Assembly (NCBI GenBank): GCA_023432005.1
Contig: JAEYVF010000042.1
Location: forward strand, 1-25,154
From: Actinomycetes bacterium
GTDB lineage: Bacteria > Actinomycetota > Actinomycetes > Actinomycetales > Microbacteriaceae
Direction of reading: 5' to 3'
Length of the DNA stretch: 25,154 nucleotides
Of this stretch, positions 15,919 through 23,040 are shown piece by piece. The notes under the pieces are model-generated. The model searched no databases. It saw only the letters and a program-made list of their open reading frames with translations, and was not told the origin of the DNA. Each line of letters begins with the position of its first letter. The stretch's first letter is position 1. Position numbers and translations under genes: made by a program.

Positions 15919-17262
15919 GTGCACCTCCAGGCCTACATCGACAACGTCTACCGCACCGCCGTCGCCCGCAACGCGGGCGAGCCCGAGTTCCATCAGGCGC
16001 TGCACGAGGTGCTCGCGAGCGTCGCTCCCGTGCTCGAGCTGCACCCCGAGTACGTCGACGCCGGCATCCTCGAGCGGCTCGTCGAGCCCGAGCGTCAGAT
16101 CATCTTCCGGGTGCCGTGGGTCGACGACTCGGGGTCGGTGCAGGTCAACCGCGGGTTCCGCGTGCAGTTCAACTCCGCGCTCGGACCGTACAAGGGCGGC
16201 CTCCGCTTCCACCCGAGCGTCAACCTCGGCATCATCAAGTTCCTCGGCTTCGAGCAGATCCTCAAGAACGCGCTCACGGGCCAGGGCATCGGCGGCGCGA
16301 AGGGCGGAAGCGACTTCGACCCGCACGGGCGCAGCGACCGCGAGATCGAACGCTTCGCACAGAGCTTCATGTCCGAGCTCTACCGCCACCTCGGCGAGCA
16401 CACCGACGTGCCGGCCGGAGACATCGGCGTGGGCGCGCGCGAGATCGGCTACCTCTTCGGCCAGTACCGCAAGATCACCAACCGCCACGAGTCGGGCATG
16501 TTCACCGGCAAGGGCGTGCAGTGGGGCGGCGCCGAGGTGCGCACGGAGGCCACGGGCTACGGCGCCGTGTTCTTCCTGCAGGAGATGCTCACGCGTCGCG
16601 GCGAGGGGCTCGAGGGCCGTACGGCCGTCGTCTCCGGCTCGGGCAACGTCGCGATCTACGCGATCGAGAAGCTCGGCCAGCTCGGCGCGAAGGCCATCAC
16701 GGCCTCCGACTCGAGCGGCTACATCGTCGACGAGGCGGGGATCGACCTCGACCTCCTCAAGCAGCTCAAGGAGGTCGAGCGCGCCCGCATCTCCGAGTAC
16801 GCCGAGCGCCGCGCGTCCGCGCGCTTCGTGCCCGGACGCCGCGTATGGGAGGTGCCGGCCCACTTCGCGATCCCGTCGGCCACGCAGAACGAGCTCGACG
16901 GCGCGGACGCCGCCGCCCTCATCCGCAACGGCGTGGTCGCCGTGAGCGAGGGCGCCAACATGCCGAGCACGCCGGAGGCCGTCGAGGCCTTCCAGGAGGC
17001 CGGCGTGCTCTTCGCGCCCGGGAAGGCCGCCAACGCGGGAGGCGTCGCCACCTCGGCCCTCGAGATGAGCCAGAACGCCTCGCGCCAGCACTGGGGATTC
17101 GACGACAGCGAGGCGCGCCTGCGCGAGATCATGCGCGACGTGCACGACGCTGCATATGCTGCCTCCGAGCGCTACGGCCGCCCCGGCGACTACGTGCTCG
17201 GTGCCAACGCCGCGGGATTCGTCCGAGTCGCGGATGCCATGCTCGCCCAGGGGTTGATCTAG
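15919..17262 (+). CDS. gdhA: NADP-specific glutamate dehydrogenase GdhA
   Basis: Converts 2-oxoglutarate and ammonium to glutamate with NADPH, the low-affinity partner to the GS pathway. With the GTG start at 15919 (GGAGAAAG about 9 nt upstream) the product is 447 residues, the usual hexameric GDH length, and the conserved lysines fall at Lys92 (PYKGGLRFHP), Lys116 and Lys128 (GGAKGGSDFDP), the same numbers as in E. coli GdhA. The Rossmann motif GSGNVA and the SEGANMPSTPEA and APGKAANAGGVATS segments are present. An in-frame ATG at 15736 would add a Pro/Arg-rich 61-residue tail and overlaps the -10 hexamer, so it is rejected. It shares a divergent control region with glnA2 and is followed 3 nt later by a YhhN-family gene. 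Confidence 0.96.
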   Translation: MHLQAYIDNVYRTAVARNAGEPEFHQALHEVLASVAPVLELHPEYVDAGILERLVEPERQIIFRVPWVDDSGSVQVNRGFRVQFNSALGPYKGGLRFHPSVNLGIIKFLGFEQILKNALTGQGIGGAKGGSDFDPHGRSDREIERFAQSFMSELYRHLGEHTDVPAGDIGVGAREIGYLFGQYRKITNRHESGMFTGKGVQWGGAEVRTEATGYGAVFFLQEMLTRRGEGLEGRTAVVSGSGNVAIYAIEKLGQLGAKAITASDSSGYIVDEAGIDLDLLKQLKEVERARISEYAERRASARFVPGRRVWEVPAHFAIPSATQNELDGADAAALIRNGVVAVSEGANMPSTPEAVEAFQEAGVLFAPGKAANAGGVATSALEMSQNASRQHWGFDDSEARLREIMRDVHDAAYAASERYGRPGDYVLGANAAGFVRVADAMLAQGLI

Positions 17263-17265
17263 ACG

Positions 17266-17943
17266 ATGCCGAGAGTCCCGCTGCTGCTGGGGGCGTTCGC
17301 GCCCTTCGTCGCGGTGTCGGGGTTCCACCTCGTCGTCAAGCTCACCGGATTCGTCGAGCTCGACCGAGCCACGAAGGGCCTCACCATCCCCGTCCTGCTG
17401 CTGGGCATGCTCGCCGTGCTCTGGTTCGGGCGGCTCGTCATCCGCCCACCCGTGCTCGCGCTGCTCGTCGCCGGGCTCGGCCTCTCCTGGCTCGGCGACA
17501 TGACGCTCGCCTTCTTCGAGGTGGGCGTCGTGTTCTTCCTCGCCGCGCACCTCGTCTACATCGCCATGTTCCACGTCGCGTTCCGTCGCCGGGCGTCCTG
17601 GTGGGCGATCGGCCTCGTGCCCTGGTACGCGGGGCTCCTCCTGGCGCTGTGGCCGTTCCTCGGGGATCAGCTCGTCATCATCGCGATCTACGGTGCGGCG
17701 CTCGCCTACATGGCCACCTCGGCGACGCGGGGCAACTCCCTCACGACGATCGGCGGCGCGCTCTTCGTCGCGAGCGACTCGCTGCTCGCCTTCCGGATGT
17801 TCACGCCGCTGTTCCAGACTCCCCCCGAGGACACGCTCATCATGGCGCTCTACCTCGCGGCGCAGTTCTTCATCGTCGGGGGCGTGCTCCGCACCGCGGT
17901 GCCGCGGGCCCCGCGCCGGAAGGAAGCCCTCAGCGCCGCCTAG
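17266..17943 (+). CDS. Lysoplasmalogenase, YhhN/TMEM86 family
   Basis: The 225-residue protein is almost wholly hydrophobic with about seven or eight membrane spans and matches the YhhN/TMEM86 family, whose animal members hydrolyse the vinyl-ether bond of lysoplasmalogens. The family's acidic residues within membrane segments are visible: GDMTL near the third span and SDSLLAF in the second half. The bacterial substrate is less certain. ATG at 17266 follows the gdhA stop by 3 nt, so it is probably co-transcribed with and translationally coupled to gdhA. Its TAG stop forms the first bases of the panB -10 hexamer. Confidence 0.85.
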   Translation: MPRVPLLLGAFAPFVAVSGFHLVVKLTGFVELDRATKGLTIPVLLLGMLAVLWFGRLVIRPPVLALLVAGLGLSWLGDMTLAFFEVGVVFFLAAHLVYIAMFHVAFRRRASWWAIGLVPWYAGLLLALWPFLGDQLVIIAIYGAALAYMATSATRGNSLTTIGGALFVASDSLLAFRMFTPLFQTPPEDTLIMALYLAAQFFIVGGVLRTAVPRAPRRKEALSAA

Positions 17944-17946
17944 ACT
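17941..17946 (+). promoter_or_regulatory. -10 element of panB (probable leaderless promoter)
   Basis: TAGACT includes the TAG stop of the preceding gene and lies 7 nt before the panB ATG. Confidence 0.55.
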
Positions 17947-17952
17947 GGCCCA

Positions 17953-18768
17953 ATGGCAGACGAGGTCGTCAAGAAGGTCCGCACCCGGCATTTCCAGAAT
18001 GCCAAGGCCAACGGGATCAAGATCACGGGCCTCACGAGCTACGACCAGCTGACGGCCGCCATCTTCGACAAGGCGGGCATCGACTTCCTGCTCGTCGGCG
18101 ACTCGGCGGGCAACAACGTGTTCGGCTACGACACGACGCTCCCGGTCACGATCGACCAGCTCATCCCGCTGACCCGCGCCGTGGCGGGGGCCGTCAAGCG
18201 CGCGTTCGTCGTCGCGGACATGCCCTTCGGCTCCTACGAGACGGGGCCGGATGAGGCGCTCCACACCGCGTTCCGCTTCATGAAGGAGACCGGCGCCCAC
18301 GCGGTCAAGCTCGAGGGCGGTGTGCGGTCGGCCGAGCAGATCCGCCGCATCGTCTCCGCCGGGATCCCCGTCATGGCCCACATCGGATTCACGCCGCAGA
18401 GCGAGCACCAGCTGGGCGGCCACGTCATCCAGGGCCGCGGTGAGCAGGTGGAGCAGCTGCTCGCCGACGCCCGCGCCGTCCAGGACGCAGGCGCCTTCGC
18501 GGTCGTGCTCGAGATGGTGCCGGCGGATGCCGCGAGGCGCGTGACGGAGGAGCTGCACATCCCGACCATCTCGGTCGGCGCGGGTCCGCACACCGACGGG
18601 CAGCTGCTCGTGTGGACGGATTGGGCGGGGCTCACGACGGGCCGCATCCCCAAGTTCGTCAAGCAGTACGCGAACCTCGCCGAGGTGCTCACGGACGCTG
18701 CGCGCACCTGGACGGCCGACGTCGCGTCGGGCGCCTACCCGGGACCCGAGTTCTCGTACGACGACTGA
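17953..18768 (+). CDS. panB: 3-methyl-2-oxobutanoate hydroxymethyltransferase PanB
   Basis: PanB makes ketopantoate from 2-oxoisovalerate and methylene-tetrahydrofolate, the first committed step toward pantothenate and coenzyme A. The 271-residue TIM barrel has the Mg-binding residues Asp50 (VGDSAG), Asp89 (VADMPFGSY) and Glu121 (KLEGG), and the catalytic Glu187 in VLEMVP; AHIGFTPQS is also typical. Length is normal. The ATG at 17953 is fixed by the -10 hexamer 7 nt upstream. panC and panD are not in the window. The next gene starts 4 nt after the stop, so panB heads a panB-DUF72-GNAT unit. Confidence 0.97.
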   Translation: MADEVVKKVRTRHFQNAKANGIKITGLTSYDQLTAAIFDKAGIDFLLVGDSAGNNVFGYDTTLPVTIDQLIPLTRAVAGAVKRAFVVADMPFGSYETGPDEALHTAFRFMKETGAHAVKLEGGVRSAEQIRRIVSAGIPVMAHIGFTPQSEHQLGGHVIQGRGEQVEQLLADARAVQDAGAFAVVLEMVPADAARRVTEELHIPTISVGAGPHTDGQLLVWTDWAGLTTGRIPKFVKQYANLAEVLTDAARTWTADVASGAYPGPEFSYDD

Positions 18769-18772
18769 GCCG

Positions 18773-19588
18773 ATGGCCGTCGCGCGGGTGGGCATGTCCG
18801 GCTGGACCTACGCGCCGTGGCGCGGCGTGTTCTATCCGAAAGGCCTGCGGCAGGCCGACGAGCTCCGCTTCGCCTCGGAGCGGGTCACCTCGATCGAGCT
18901 GAACGGCTCCTTCTACTCCCTGCAGAAGCCCGCGAGCTGGCGCAAGTGGCGCGAGGAGACGCCCGAGGGGTTCGTGTTCTCCGTGAAGGCGCCGCGGTTC
19001 ATCACGCACATCAAGCGCATCGACGACATCGCCGAGCCGCTCGCCAACTTCCTCGCCTCGGGCATCCTGGGCCTCGGCCCGAAGCTCGGGCCGCTCCTGT
19101 GGCAGCTTCCGCCCAACCTCGAGTACGACCCCGAGCTCATCGCCCGCTTCCTCGCCCTCCTGCCTCGCGACACGGGCGCTGCTCTGGAGCTCGCGCGCGG
19201 CCGGGGCGAGCGGATGCGCGGCAAGGAGCTCCTCGAGATCGACGAGGTGCGGCCGCTGCGGCACGCGATCGAGCCGCGGGCGCACAGCTTCGACGATCAG
19301 GAGTTCGCCGATCAGGCCGTCGCGGCCGGCGTCGCCGTCGTGCTCGGCGACTCGGCGGGCCGCTGGCCGCGGCTGGACTGGGTCACGGCCGACTTCGCCT
19401 ACGCCCGGCTCCACGGCGACAAGGAGCTCTACACCTCCGGCTACGACGAGGCCGCCCTCGACGACTGGGAGGAGTGGACGCGCGATCACCTCGACCACGA
19501 CCGCGACGTCTATGTGTACTTCGACAACGATCTGAAGGTGCGTGCTCCCGTGGATGCGATGTCGCTTCTGGAACGATTGGCCCGATGA
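18773..19588 (+). CDS. DUF72 (YecE-like) family protein
   Basis: The 271-residue product fits DUF72, a TIM-barrel-like family of unknown activity. Typical features are GMSGWTY-PWRG-FYP at the N-terminus, ELNGSFYSLQK, FSVKAPRFITHIKR, GPLLWQLPPN, and the C-terminal DVYVYFDND. ATG at 18773 follows panB by 4 nt with no clear ribosome binding site, suggesting translational coupling. Its stop overlaps the next gene's start (ATGA). I can give no reliable function; structural work on relatives has been interpreted as possible metal or phosphate binding, but that is weak. Confidence 0.9.
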   Translation: MAVARVGMSGWTYAPWRGVFYPKGLRQADELRFASERVTSIELNGSFYSLQKPASWRKWREETPEGFVFSVKAPRFITHIKRIDDIAEPLANFLASGILGLGPKLGPLLWQLPPNLEYDPELIARFLALLPRDTGAALELARGRGERMRGKELLEIDEVRPLRHAIEPRAHSFDDQEFADQAVAAGVAVVLGDSAGRWPRLDWVTADFAYARLHGDKELYTSGYDEAALDDWEEWTRDHLDHDRDVYVYFDNDLKVRAPVDAMSLLERLAR

Positions 19589-20196
19589 CCGATCCCACCG
19601 CGCCCTCGCCCTTCGTCCTGCCTCCCGCCCCGACGGAGCTGCGTCTGCTCACCGAGCGTCTCGAGGTCCGATTGCTCGAGGAGAGCGACTTCGAGGCGAT
19701 GACCGCATACCGCGGCGACCCCGAGGTGTGCCGCTTCCTCCCGTTCCCCCCGCAGACCGTCGACGACATCCGCGGCCGCATGGGCGACTTGATCGGCAAT
19801 ACGAGCCTCGAGGGTGCGGATGCCGGGGTCATCGTCGGGATCATCCGCCGCGAGGACGGCCTGCTCATCGGCGACCTCGTGCTCTTCCACCTCCAGGCCG
19901 AGCACGGCACGGCCGAGGTCGGCTGGGTCATCCGGCCGGATGCCTCAGGACGCGGCTACGCGACCGAGGCCGTGCGCGCACTCCTCGACGCGGCGTTCCG
20001 CAGCTACGGCCTGCGACGGGTGATCGCGCGCATCGACGCCGAGAACACGGCCTCGGCGCGGCTCGCCGAGCGCGTCGGCATGCGCCTCGAGGCGCGTCTG
20101 GTCGAGAACGAGTGGTTCAAGGGGCGGTGGGGGGACGAGCTCGACTACGCCGTGCTCGCCCGGGAGTGGGAGGCGGCCCACCCGGCCGAGGGCTGA
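19585..20196 (+). CDS. GNAT family N-acetyltransferase (RimJ/RimL-like)
   Basis: The 203-residue product is a GNAT-fold acetyltransferase of the RimJ/RimL type. It opens with the LRLLTERLEVRLLEESD strand-helix typical of this subgroup, has AEVGWVIRPDASGRGYATEAV (about 110-130), which contains the acetyl-CoA pyrophosphate loop (SGRGYA), and ends with the NTASARLAERVGMRLEARL helix-strand. Possible substrates are ribosomal protein N-termini, other protein N-termini or small amines; sequence alone does not decide. The ATG at 19585 overlaps the DUF72 stop (ATGA), so translation is coupled. It is the last gene of the panB transcript. Confidence 0.92.
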   Translation: MTDPTAPSPFVLPPAPTELRLLTERLEVRLLEESDFEAMTAYRGDPEVCRFLPFPPQTVDDIRGRMGDLIGNTSLEGADAGVIVGIIRREDGLLIGDLVLFHLQAEHGTAEVGWVIRPDASGRGYATEAVRALLDAAFRSYGLRRVIARIDAENTASARLAERVGMRLEARLVENEWFKGRWGDELDYAVLAREWEAAHPAEG

Positions 20197-20226
20197 CACA
20201 CGTGCGGTCGGGCGCAGAAGATGCGC

Positions 20227-20232
20227 TAACCT
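20227..20232 (+). promoter_or_regulatory. -10 element of the 134-aa gene
   Basis: TAACCT fits TAnnnT and places the transcript start near 20239, just upstream of the LacI-family operator at 20251. Confidence 0.45.
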
Positions 20233-20250
20233 CAGCTCGCTCCCTCTTCG

Positions 20251-20264
20251 TGGGAGCGCTCCCA
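20251..20264. promoter_or_regulatory. Perfect CebR/CelR-type (LacI family) operator
   Basis: TGGGAGCGCTCCCA is a 14-bp perfect palindrome identical to the operator described for CebR in Streptomyces and CelR in Thermobifida, cello-oligosaccharide-responsive repressors. It lies at about +13 to +26 of the inferred transcript and 26 nt before the start codon of the 134-aa gene. No LacI-family gene is in the window. Confidence 0.75.
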
Positions 20265-20290
20265 TCCATCCCGACAGAAGGCCATGCCCC

Positions 20291-20695
20291 ATGACCGAAC
20301 CCACCTCCCTCTCCGACTGGCTGAAGGCGCAGACGGACACCTTCGAGACGAAGAAGCGCATGCTCGTCTTCACCGACCTCATCCACAAGCCCACGGGCGA
20401 GAAGGTCGTCGAGGGCTTCCGCTACTTCCACGCCGACATCGACGAGCTCACGGCCGCGTTCGACGCCGACGACCTCGACGCGATCACGAGCCTCCCCTTC
20501 GCCGTCGACGACGAGGGCGACGTCGACACGAGCGGCGTCTGCCTGCTGGTCGCCTACACGCGAAGCGGCGCGTTCCTCGCGGCGCAGCCGCAGGTCTACC
20601 GCGACTACGTGCCGACGCTCGTGCGCGAGCCGAAGTACCTCGCGACCGGGCCCGCGGTTCGCGAGCTCGCCGCCACGATCGACCAGTCCGCGTGA
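20291..20695 (+). CDS. Orphan 134-aa protein under a CebR/CelR-type operator
   Basis: I do not recognise this protein. It is small (134 residues), acidic, soluble-looking and lacks a signal peptide, membrane segment or cysteine-rich motif. It has a mixed alpha/beta look, with MLVFTDLIHKPTGEKVVEGFRY near the N-terminus, an acidic central stretch (ADIDELTAAFDADDLDAITS) and a C-terminal helix. Codon use fits real coding sequence. ATG at 20291 has AGAAGG about 9 nt upstream; an ATG at 20284 is in another frame and is rejected. It appears monocistronic: own promoter (20227), own operator (20251) and a terminator (20701). The operator suggests induction by cello-oligosaccharides or a related sugar. 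Confidence 0.8.
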   Translation: MTEPTSLSDWLKAQTDTFETKKRMLVFTDLIHKPTGEKVVEGFRYFHADIDELTAAFDADDLDAITSLPFAVDDEGDVDTSGVCLLVAYTRSGAFLAAQPQVYRDYVPTLVREPKYLATGPAVRELAATIDQSA

Positions 20696-20700
20696 GATGT

Positions 20701-20734
20701 CGGCTGTGCGGCGCGTCAGCGCGTCGCACAGCCG
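20701..20734. terminator. Terminator between the 134-aa gene and the convergent 56-aa gene
   Basis: CGGCTGTGCG and CGCACAGCCG form a perfect 10-bp stem, and the inner GCGC repeats can extend it. It lies 5 nt after the 134-aa gene stop and can serve both convergent transcripts. Confidence 0.75.
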
Positions 20735-20770
20735 CTCAGGGGCTCTCGGCTCCGCGGATACCGCCGCCGT

Positions 20771-20941
20771 TCAGCGCTCGGCTTCGTCCTCGGCCGCCCA
20801 CTTCCGCGCCCGCTCCGCCGCGATCTCCGGGGCCCGCGCCGCCTCCTCGCGCGTCGCGAAGGGGCCATCGCGGTCCGAGCCGAGCGACTGCGGACCCTCC
20901 TCGACCTCACCGGTCCTGTGGTTGTACCACCACTCGCTCAT
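20771..20941 (-). CDS. Small 56-aa acidic protein divergent from map
   Basis: A short minus-strand gene of 56 residues starting MSEWWYNHRTGEVEEG, then GPFATREEAARAPEIAAERARKWAAEDEAER. The aromatic N-terminal half with an N-x-x-T-G-E turn looks like a small WW- or SPOR-like beta motif, and the rest is a charged helix; I do not know the function. Support comes from a coherent translation, an A/G-rich ribosome binding site (AAGGCGGGG) next to the ATG at 20941, a TAGGCT -10 on the minus strand (20969-20974) and a shared terminator with its convergent neighbour. Small proteins of this look occur in related genomes as far as I recall. Confidence 0.75.
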   Translation of the reverse strand: MSEWWYNHRTGEVEEGPQSLGSDRDGPFATREEAARAPEIAAERARKWAAEDEAER

Positions 20942-20960
20942 GTCCCCGCCTTCCGCTCGG

Positions 20961-20974
20961 TAGGCTTGAGCCTA
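20961..20974. promoter_or_regulatory. Symmetric divergent -10 pair for map (+) and the 56-aa gene (-)
   Basis: TAGGCT-TG-AGCCTA is a perfect inverted repeat, so each strand reads TAGGCT. The plus copy ends 8 nt before the map ATG (leaderless). The minus copy would start transcription near 20962, giving the 56-aa gene a ~20-nt leader with its ribosome binding site. Confidence 0.6.
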
Positions 20975-21858
20975 TGCCTCGCGACGCAGCCGGTCACCTC
21001 GTCGCGGGCCGCGTCTCCCCGCTGCGTCCCGTGCCTTCCGCCATCCCCCGCCCGGAGTACGTCGGGCGCCCCGGACCCCGCCCCTTCACCGGCTCGGATG
21101 TCTACACCCCCGACGAGATCGAGCGCATCCGCGTGAGCGGGCGCATCGCGGCGCAGGCCGTCGAGGCGGTCGGCGCCGCCATCCGTCCGGGGATCACGAC
21201 CGACGAGCTCGACGTCATCGCGCATGACTTCCTCGTGGCGCACGACGCATACCCCTCGACGCTCGGCTACCGCGGGTACCCGAAGTCGGTGTGCACGTCG
21301 ATCAACGAGGTCGTCTGCCACGGCATCCCCGATGACACCGTGCTCGAAGACGGCGACATCATCAACATCGACATCACGGCGTACCACGACGGCATGCACG
21401 GCGACCTCAACGCGACCTTCCTCCTGGGCGACGTCGCCCCCGAGGTGCGCGAGCTCGTCGACCGCACGCGCGAGGCCCTCGACCGCGGCATCAGGTCCGT
21501 CGCCCCCGGCCGGCAGATCAACGTCATCGGCCGCACGATCGAGAGCTACGCGCGCCGCTTCGGGTACGGCGTCGTGCGCGACTACACGGGCCACGGCGTG
21601 GGCCGCGCGTTCCACACGGGGCTCATCGTGCCGCACTACGACGCCGCACCGCTCTACGACACCGTCATGGAGCCCGGAATGGTGTTCACGATCGAACCCA
21701 TGCTCACCATGGGCACCCCCGAGCAGCCCGGCACGATCGCGTGGGACGAATGGCCGGACGGATGGACGATCGTCACGCGCGACCGCAGCCTGACCGCCCA
21801 GTTCGAGCACACCCTCGTCGTGACCGAGACGGGCGCCGAGATCCTGACCCTGCCCTGA
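20974..21858 (+). CDS. map: Methionine aminopeptidase, type I
   Basis: Removes the initiator methionine from nascent proteins. The 294-residue product has the five metal ligands of the family: Asp133 and Asp144 (IDITAYHDGMHGD), His205 (GHGVG), Glu239 (TIEPML) and a final Glu near 278 (QFEHT). The ~40-residue N-terminal extension with PRP-x-YVGR resembles the SH3-ligand-like extension of actinobacterial MapB (Rv2861c), which interacts with ribosomes or partners; that role is inference here. The ATG at 20974 is 8 nt after a TAGGCT -10 hexamer, and the transcript is probably leaderless. ppgK follows after 18 nt. Confidence 0.96.
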   Translation: MPRDAAGHLVAGRVSPLRPVPSAIPRPEYVGRPGPRPFTGSDVYTPDEIERIRVSGRIAAQAVEAVGAAIRPGITTDELDVIAHDFLVAHDAYPSTLGYRGYPKSVCTSINEVVCHGIPDDTVLEDGDIINIDITAYHDGMHGDLNATFLLGDVAPEVRELVDRTREALDRGIRSVAPGRQINVIGRTIESYARRFGYGVVRDYTGHGVGRAFHTGLIVPHYDAAPLYDTVMEPGMVFTIEPMLTMGTPEQPGTIAWDEWPDGWTIVTRDRSLTAQFEHTLVVTETGAEILTLP

Positions 21859-21876
21859 CAGCACCACGGAGGAACC

Positions 21877-22635
21877 ATGAGCACGCTCGCCGTCGGAATC
21901 GACATCGGGGGAACCGGCATCAAGGGCGCCCTCGTCGACGCCGCGACGGGAGAGCTCGTGAGCGAGCGCGTCAAGGTGGCGACGCCCGACGGGGGCGACC
22001 CGGATGCCGTGCTCACGGCCGTCGCGGAGCTCGTGGAGGGCTTCGGCCCGGTCGCCGACGGCGTGCCGCTCGGCGTCTGCTTCCCCGCGATCGTGCGTCA
22101 CGGGCGCACGATGTCCGCGGCCAACGTCTCGAAGCGCTGGATCGGCCTGGAGGCGGAGCGGCTCTTCGAGCAGACCCTCGGCCGCGACATCCACTTCGTC
22201 AACGACGCCGATGCGGCGGGTGTCGCCGAGGTGCGGTTCGGCGCGGCCGGCGGCTCCGACGGCCTCGTCATCATGACGACGCTCGGCACGGGCATCGGCA
22301 GCGCCTTCATCCACGACGGCGTGCTGCTTCCCAACACCGAGCTCGGGCATCTCGAGCTCGACGGCGTCGACGCGGAGACGCGTGCCTCCTATGCGGCGAA
22401 GGAGCGTGAGGATCTCGACTGGTCCGCCTGGTCGGCGCGACTGCAGCGCTTCTACGCGCACGTGGAGTTCCTGTTCTCCCCCGAGCTCTTCATCGTGGGC
22501 GGGGGCGTCTCGAAGCACCACGCCGAGTTCCTGCCGCTCCTCGAGCTCGAGACGCCCATCGTGCCCGCCGTGCTGCGCAACAACGCGGGCATCCTGGGCG
22601 CCGCGTGGCTCGCCGCGCGCCCCGGCCGCGGATGA
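21877..22635 (+). CDS. ppgK: Polyphosphate glucokinase (ROK family)
   Basis: Phosphorylates glucose to glucose-6-phosphate using polyphosphate (and often ATP). The 252-residue product shows the actinobacterial PPGK pattern: phosphate-binding GIDIGGTGIKGALVD (7-21), the catalytic Asp110 in FVNDADAAG, TTLGTGIGSA (134-143), and the ELGHLEL segment (155-161). PPGKs lack the ROK Cys-rich zinc motif, as seen here. ATG at 21877 has an ACGGAGGA site 5-6 nt upstream. It lies 18 nt behind map and is probably in the same transcript. Its product would supply glucose-6-phosphate to central metabolism; a link to the UDP-glucose dehydrogenase cassette would be indirect. Confidence 0.95.
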   Translation: MSTLAVGIDIGGTGIKGALVDAATGELVSERVKVATPDGGDPDAVLTAVAELVEGFGPVADGVPLGVCFPAIVRHGRTMSAANVSKRWIGLEAERLFEQTLGRDIHFVNDADAAGVAEVRFGAAGGSDGLVIMTTLGTGIGSAFIHDGVLLPNTELGHLELDGVDAETRASYAAKEREDLDWSAWSARLQRFYAHVEFLFSPELFIVGGGVSKHHAEFLPLLELETPIVPAVLRNNAGILGAAWLAARPGRG

Positions 22636-22702
22636 GCGCCGCTTAGGTTTCGGTTCGATGAAATCTGGCGACACCCCCTGCCGAGGGCTGCATCCCGTGC
22701 AC

Positions 22703-22739
22703 TAAGTTGGGCAGACGCCCCCGAGTTGGGGGGCGCCTG
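22703..22739 (+). promoter_or_regulatory. cspA promoter -10 and leader hairpin
   Basis: TAAGTT at 22703-22708 is the best -10 candidate, with transcription starting near 22715. Overlapping it, 22712-22722 and 22729-22739 form an 11-bp stem with one mismatch and a 6-nt loop. It ends about 20 nt before the cspA start, and such leaders often tune cold-shock expression. Confidence 0.4.
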
Positions 22740-22759
22740 TACCAGAAGAAAGCAGTCAC

Positions 22760-22963
22760 ATGCCCAGTGGAACCGTGAAGTGGTTCAACGCCGAAAAGGG
22801 ATTCGGCTTCATCACCCCCGACGACGGAGCTCAGGACGTGTTCGCCCACTACTCGGCGATCGACTCCAAGGGCTACCGGACCCTCGAAGAGGGCCAGCGC
22901 GTCGAGTTCGAGGTCACCGAGGGCCAGAAGGGCCCGCAGGCCGCGAACATCCGCCTCTCCTGA
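22760..22963 (+). CDS. cspA: Cold-shock protein (CspA family)
   Basis: A 67-residue single cold-shock domain that binds single-stranded RNA/DNA and acts as an RNA chaperone. It starts MPSGTVKWFNAEKGFGFITP with RNP1 at KGFGFI (13-18) and RNP2 at VFAHY (27-31), and ends with the usual EFEVTEGQKGPQAANI. Length is typical of actinobacterial CspA proteins. ATG at 22760 has AGAAAG about 7-9 nt upstream. It is monocistronic, with its own leader hairpin and a strong terminator shared with rnpB (22997-23036). The symbol is used in the family sense; cspA and cspB paralogues cannot be distinguished here. Confidence 0.96.
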   Translation: MPSGTVKWFNAEKGFGFITPDDGAQDVFAHYSAIDSKGYRTLEEGQRVEFEVTEGQKGPQAANIRLS

Positions 22964-22996
22964 GGCGGCCCGCCTCCCGAGAGGCGGATCCACCAT

Positions 22997-23036
22997 GAGG
23001 AAGCGCCTCCGGGGATGTTCCCGGGGGCGCTTCCTC
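22997..23036. terminator. Bidirectional terminator between cspA and rnpB
   Basis: A 17-bp stem with one G-U pair and a 6-nt loop (GATGTT) lies between the convergent cspA and rnpB transcripts. Other smaller GAGGCGG/CCGCCTC hairpins near 22951-22987 overlap the cspA stop. Confidence 0.85.
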
Positions 23037-23040
23037 GTGG

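Noticed and set aside
15718..18795. 1025-codon minus-strand frame across gdhA, yhhN and panB
   Set aside because: It runs antisense through three confidently identified genes and their control regions, and has no recognisable domain.
20284..20290. Alternative ATG at 20284 for the 134-aa gene
   Set aside because: It is in a different frame that runs as Arg/His-rich sequence through the coding region.
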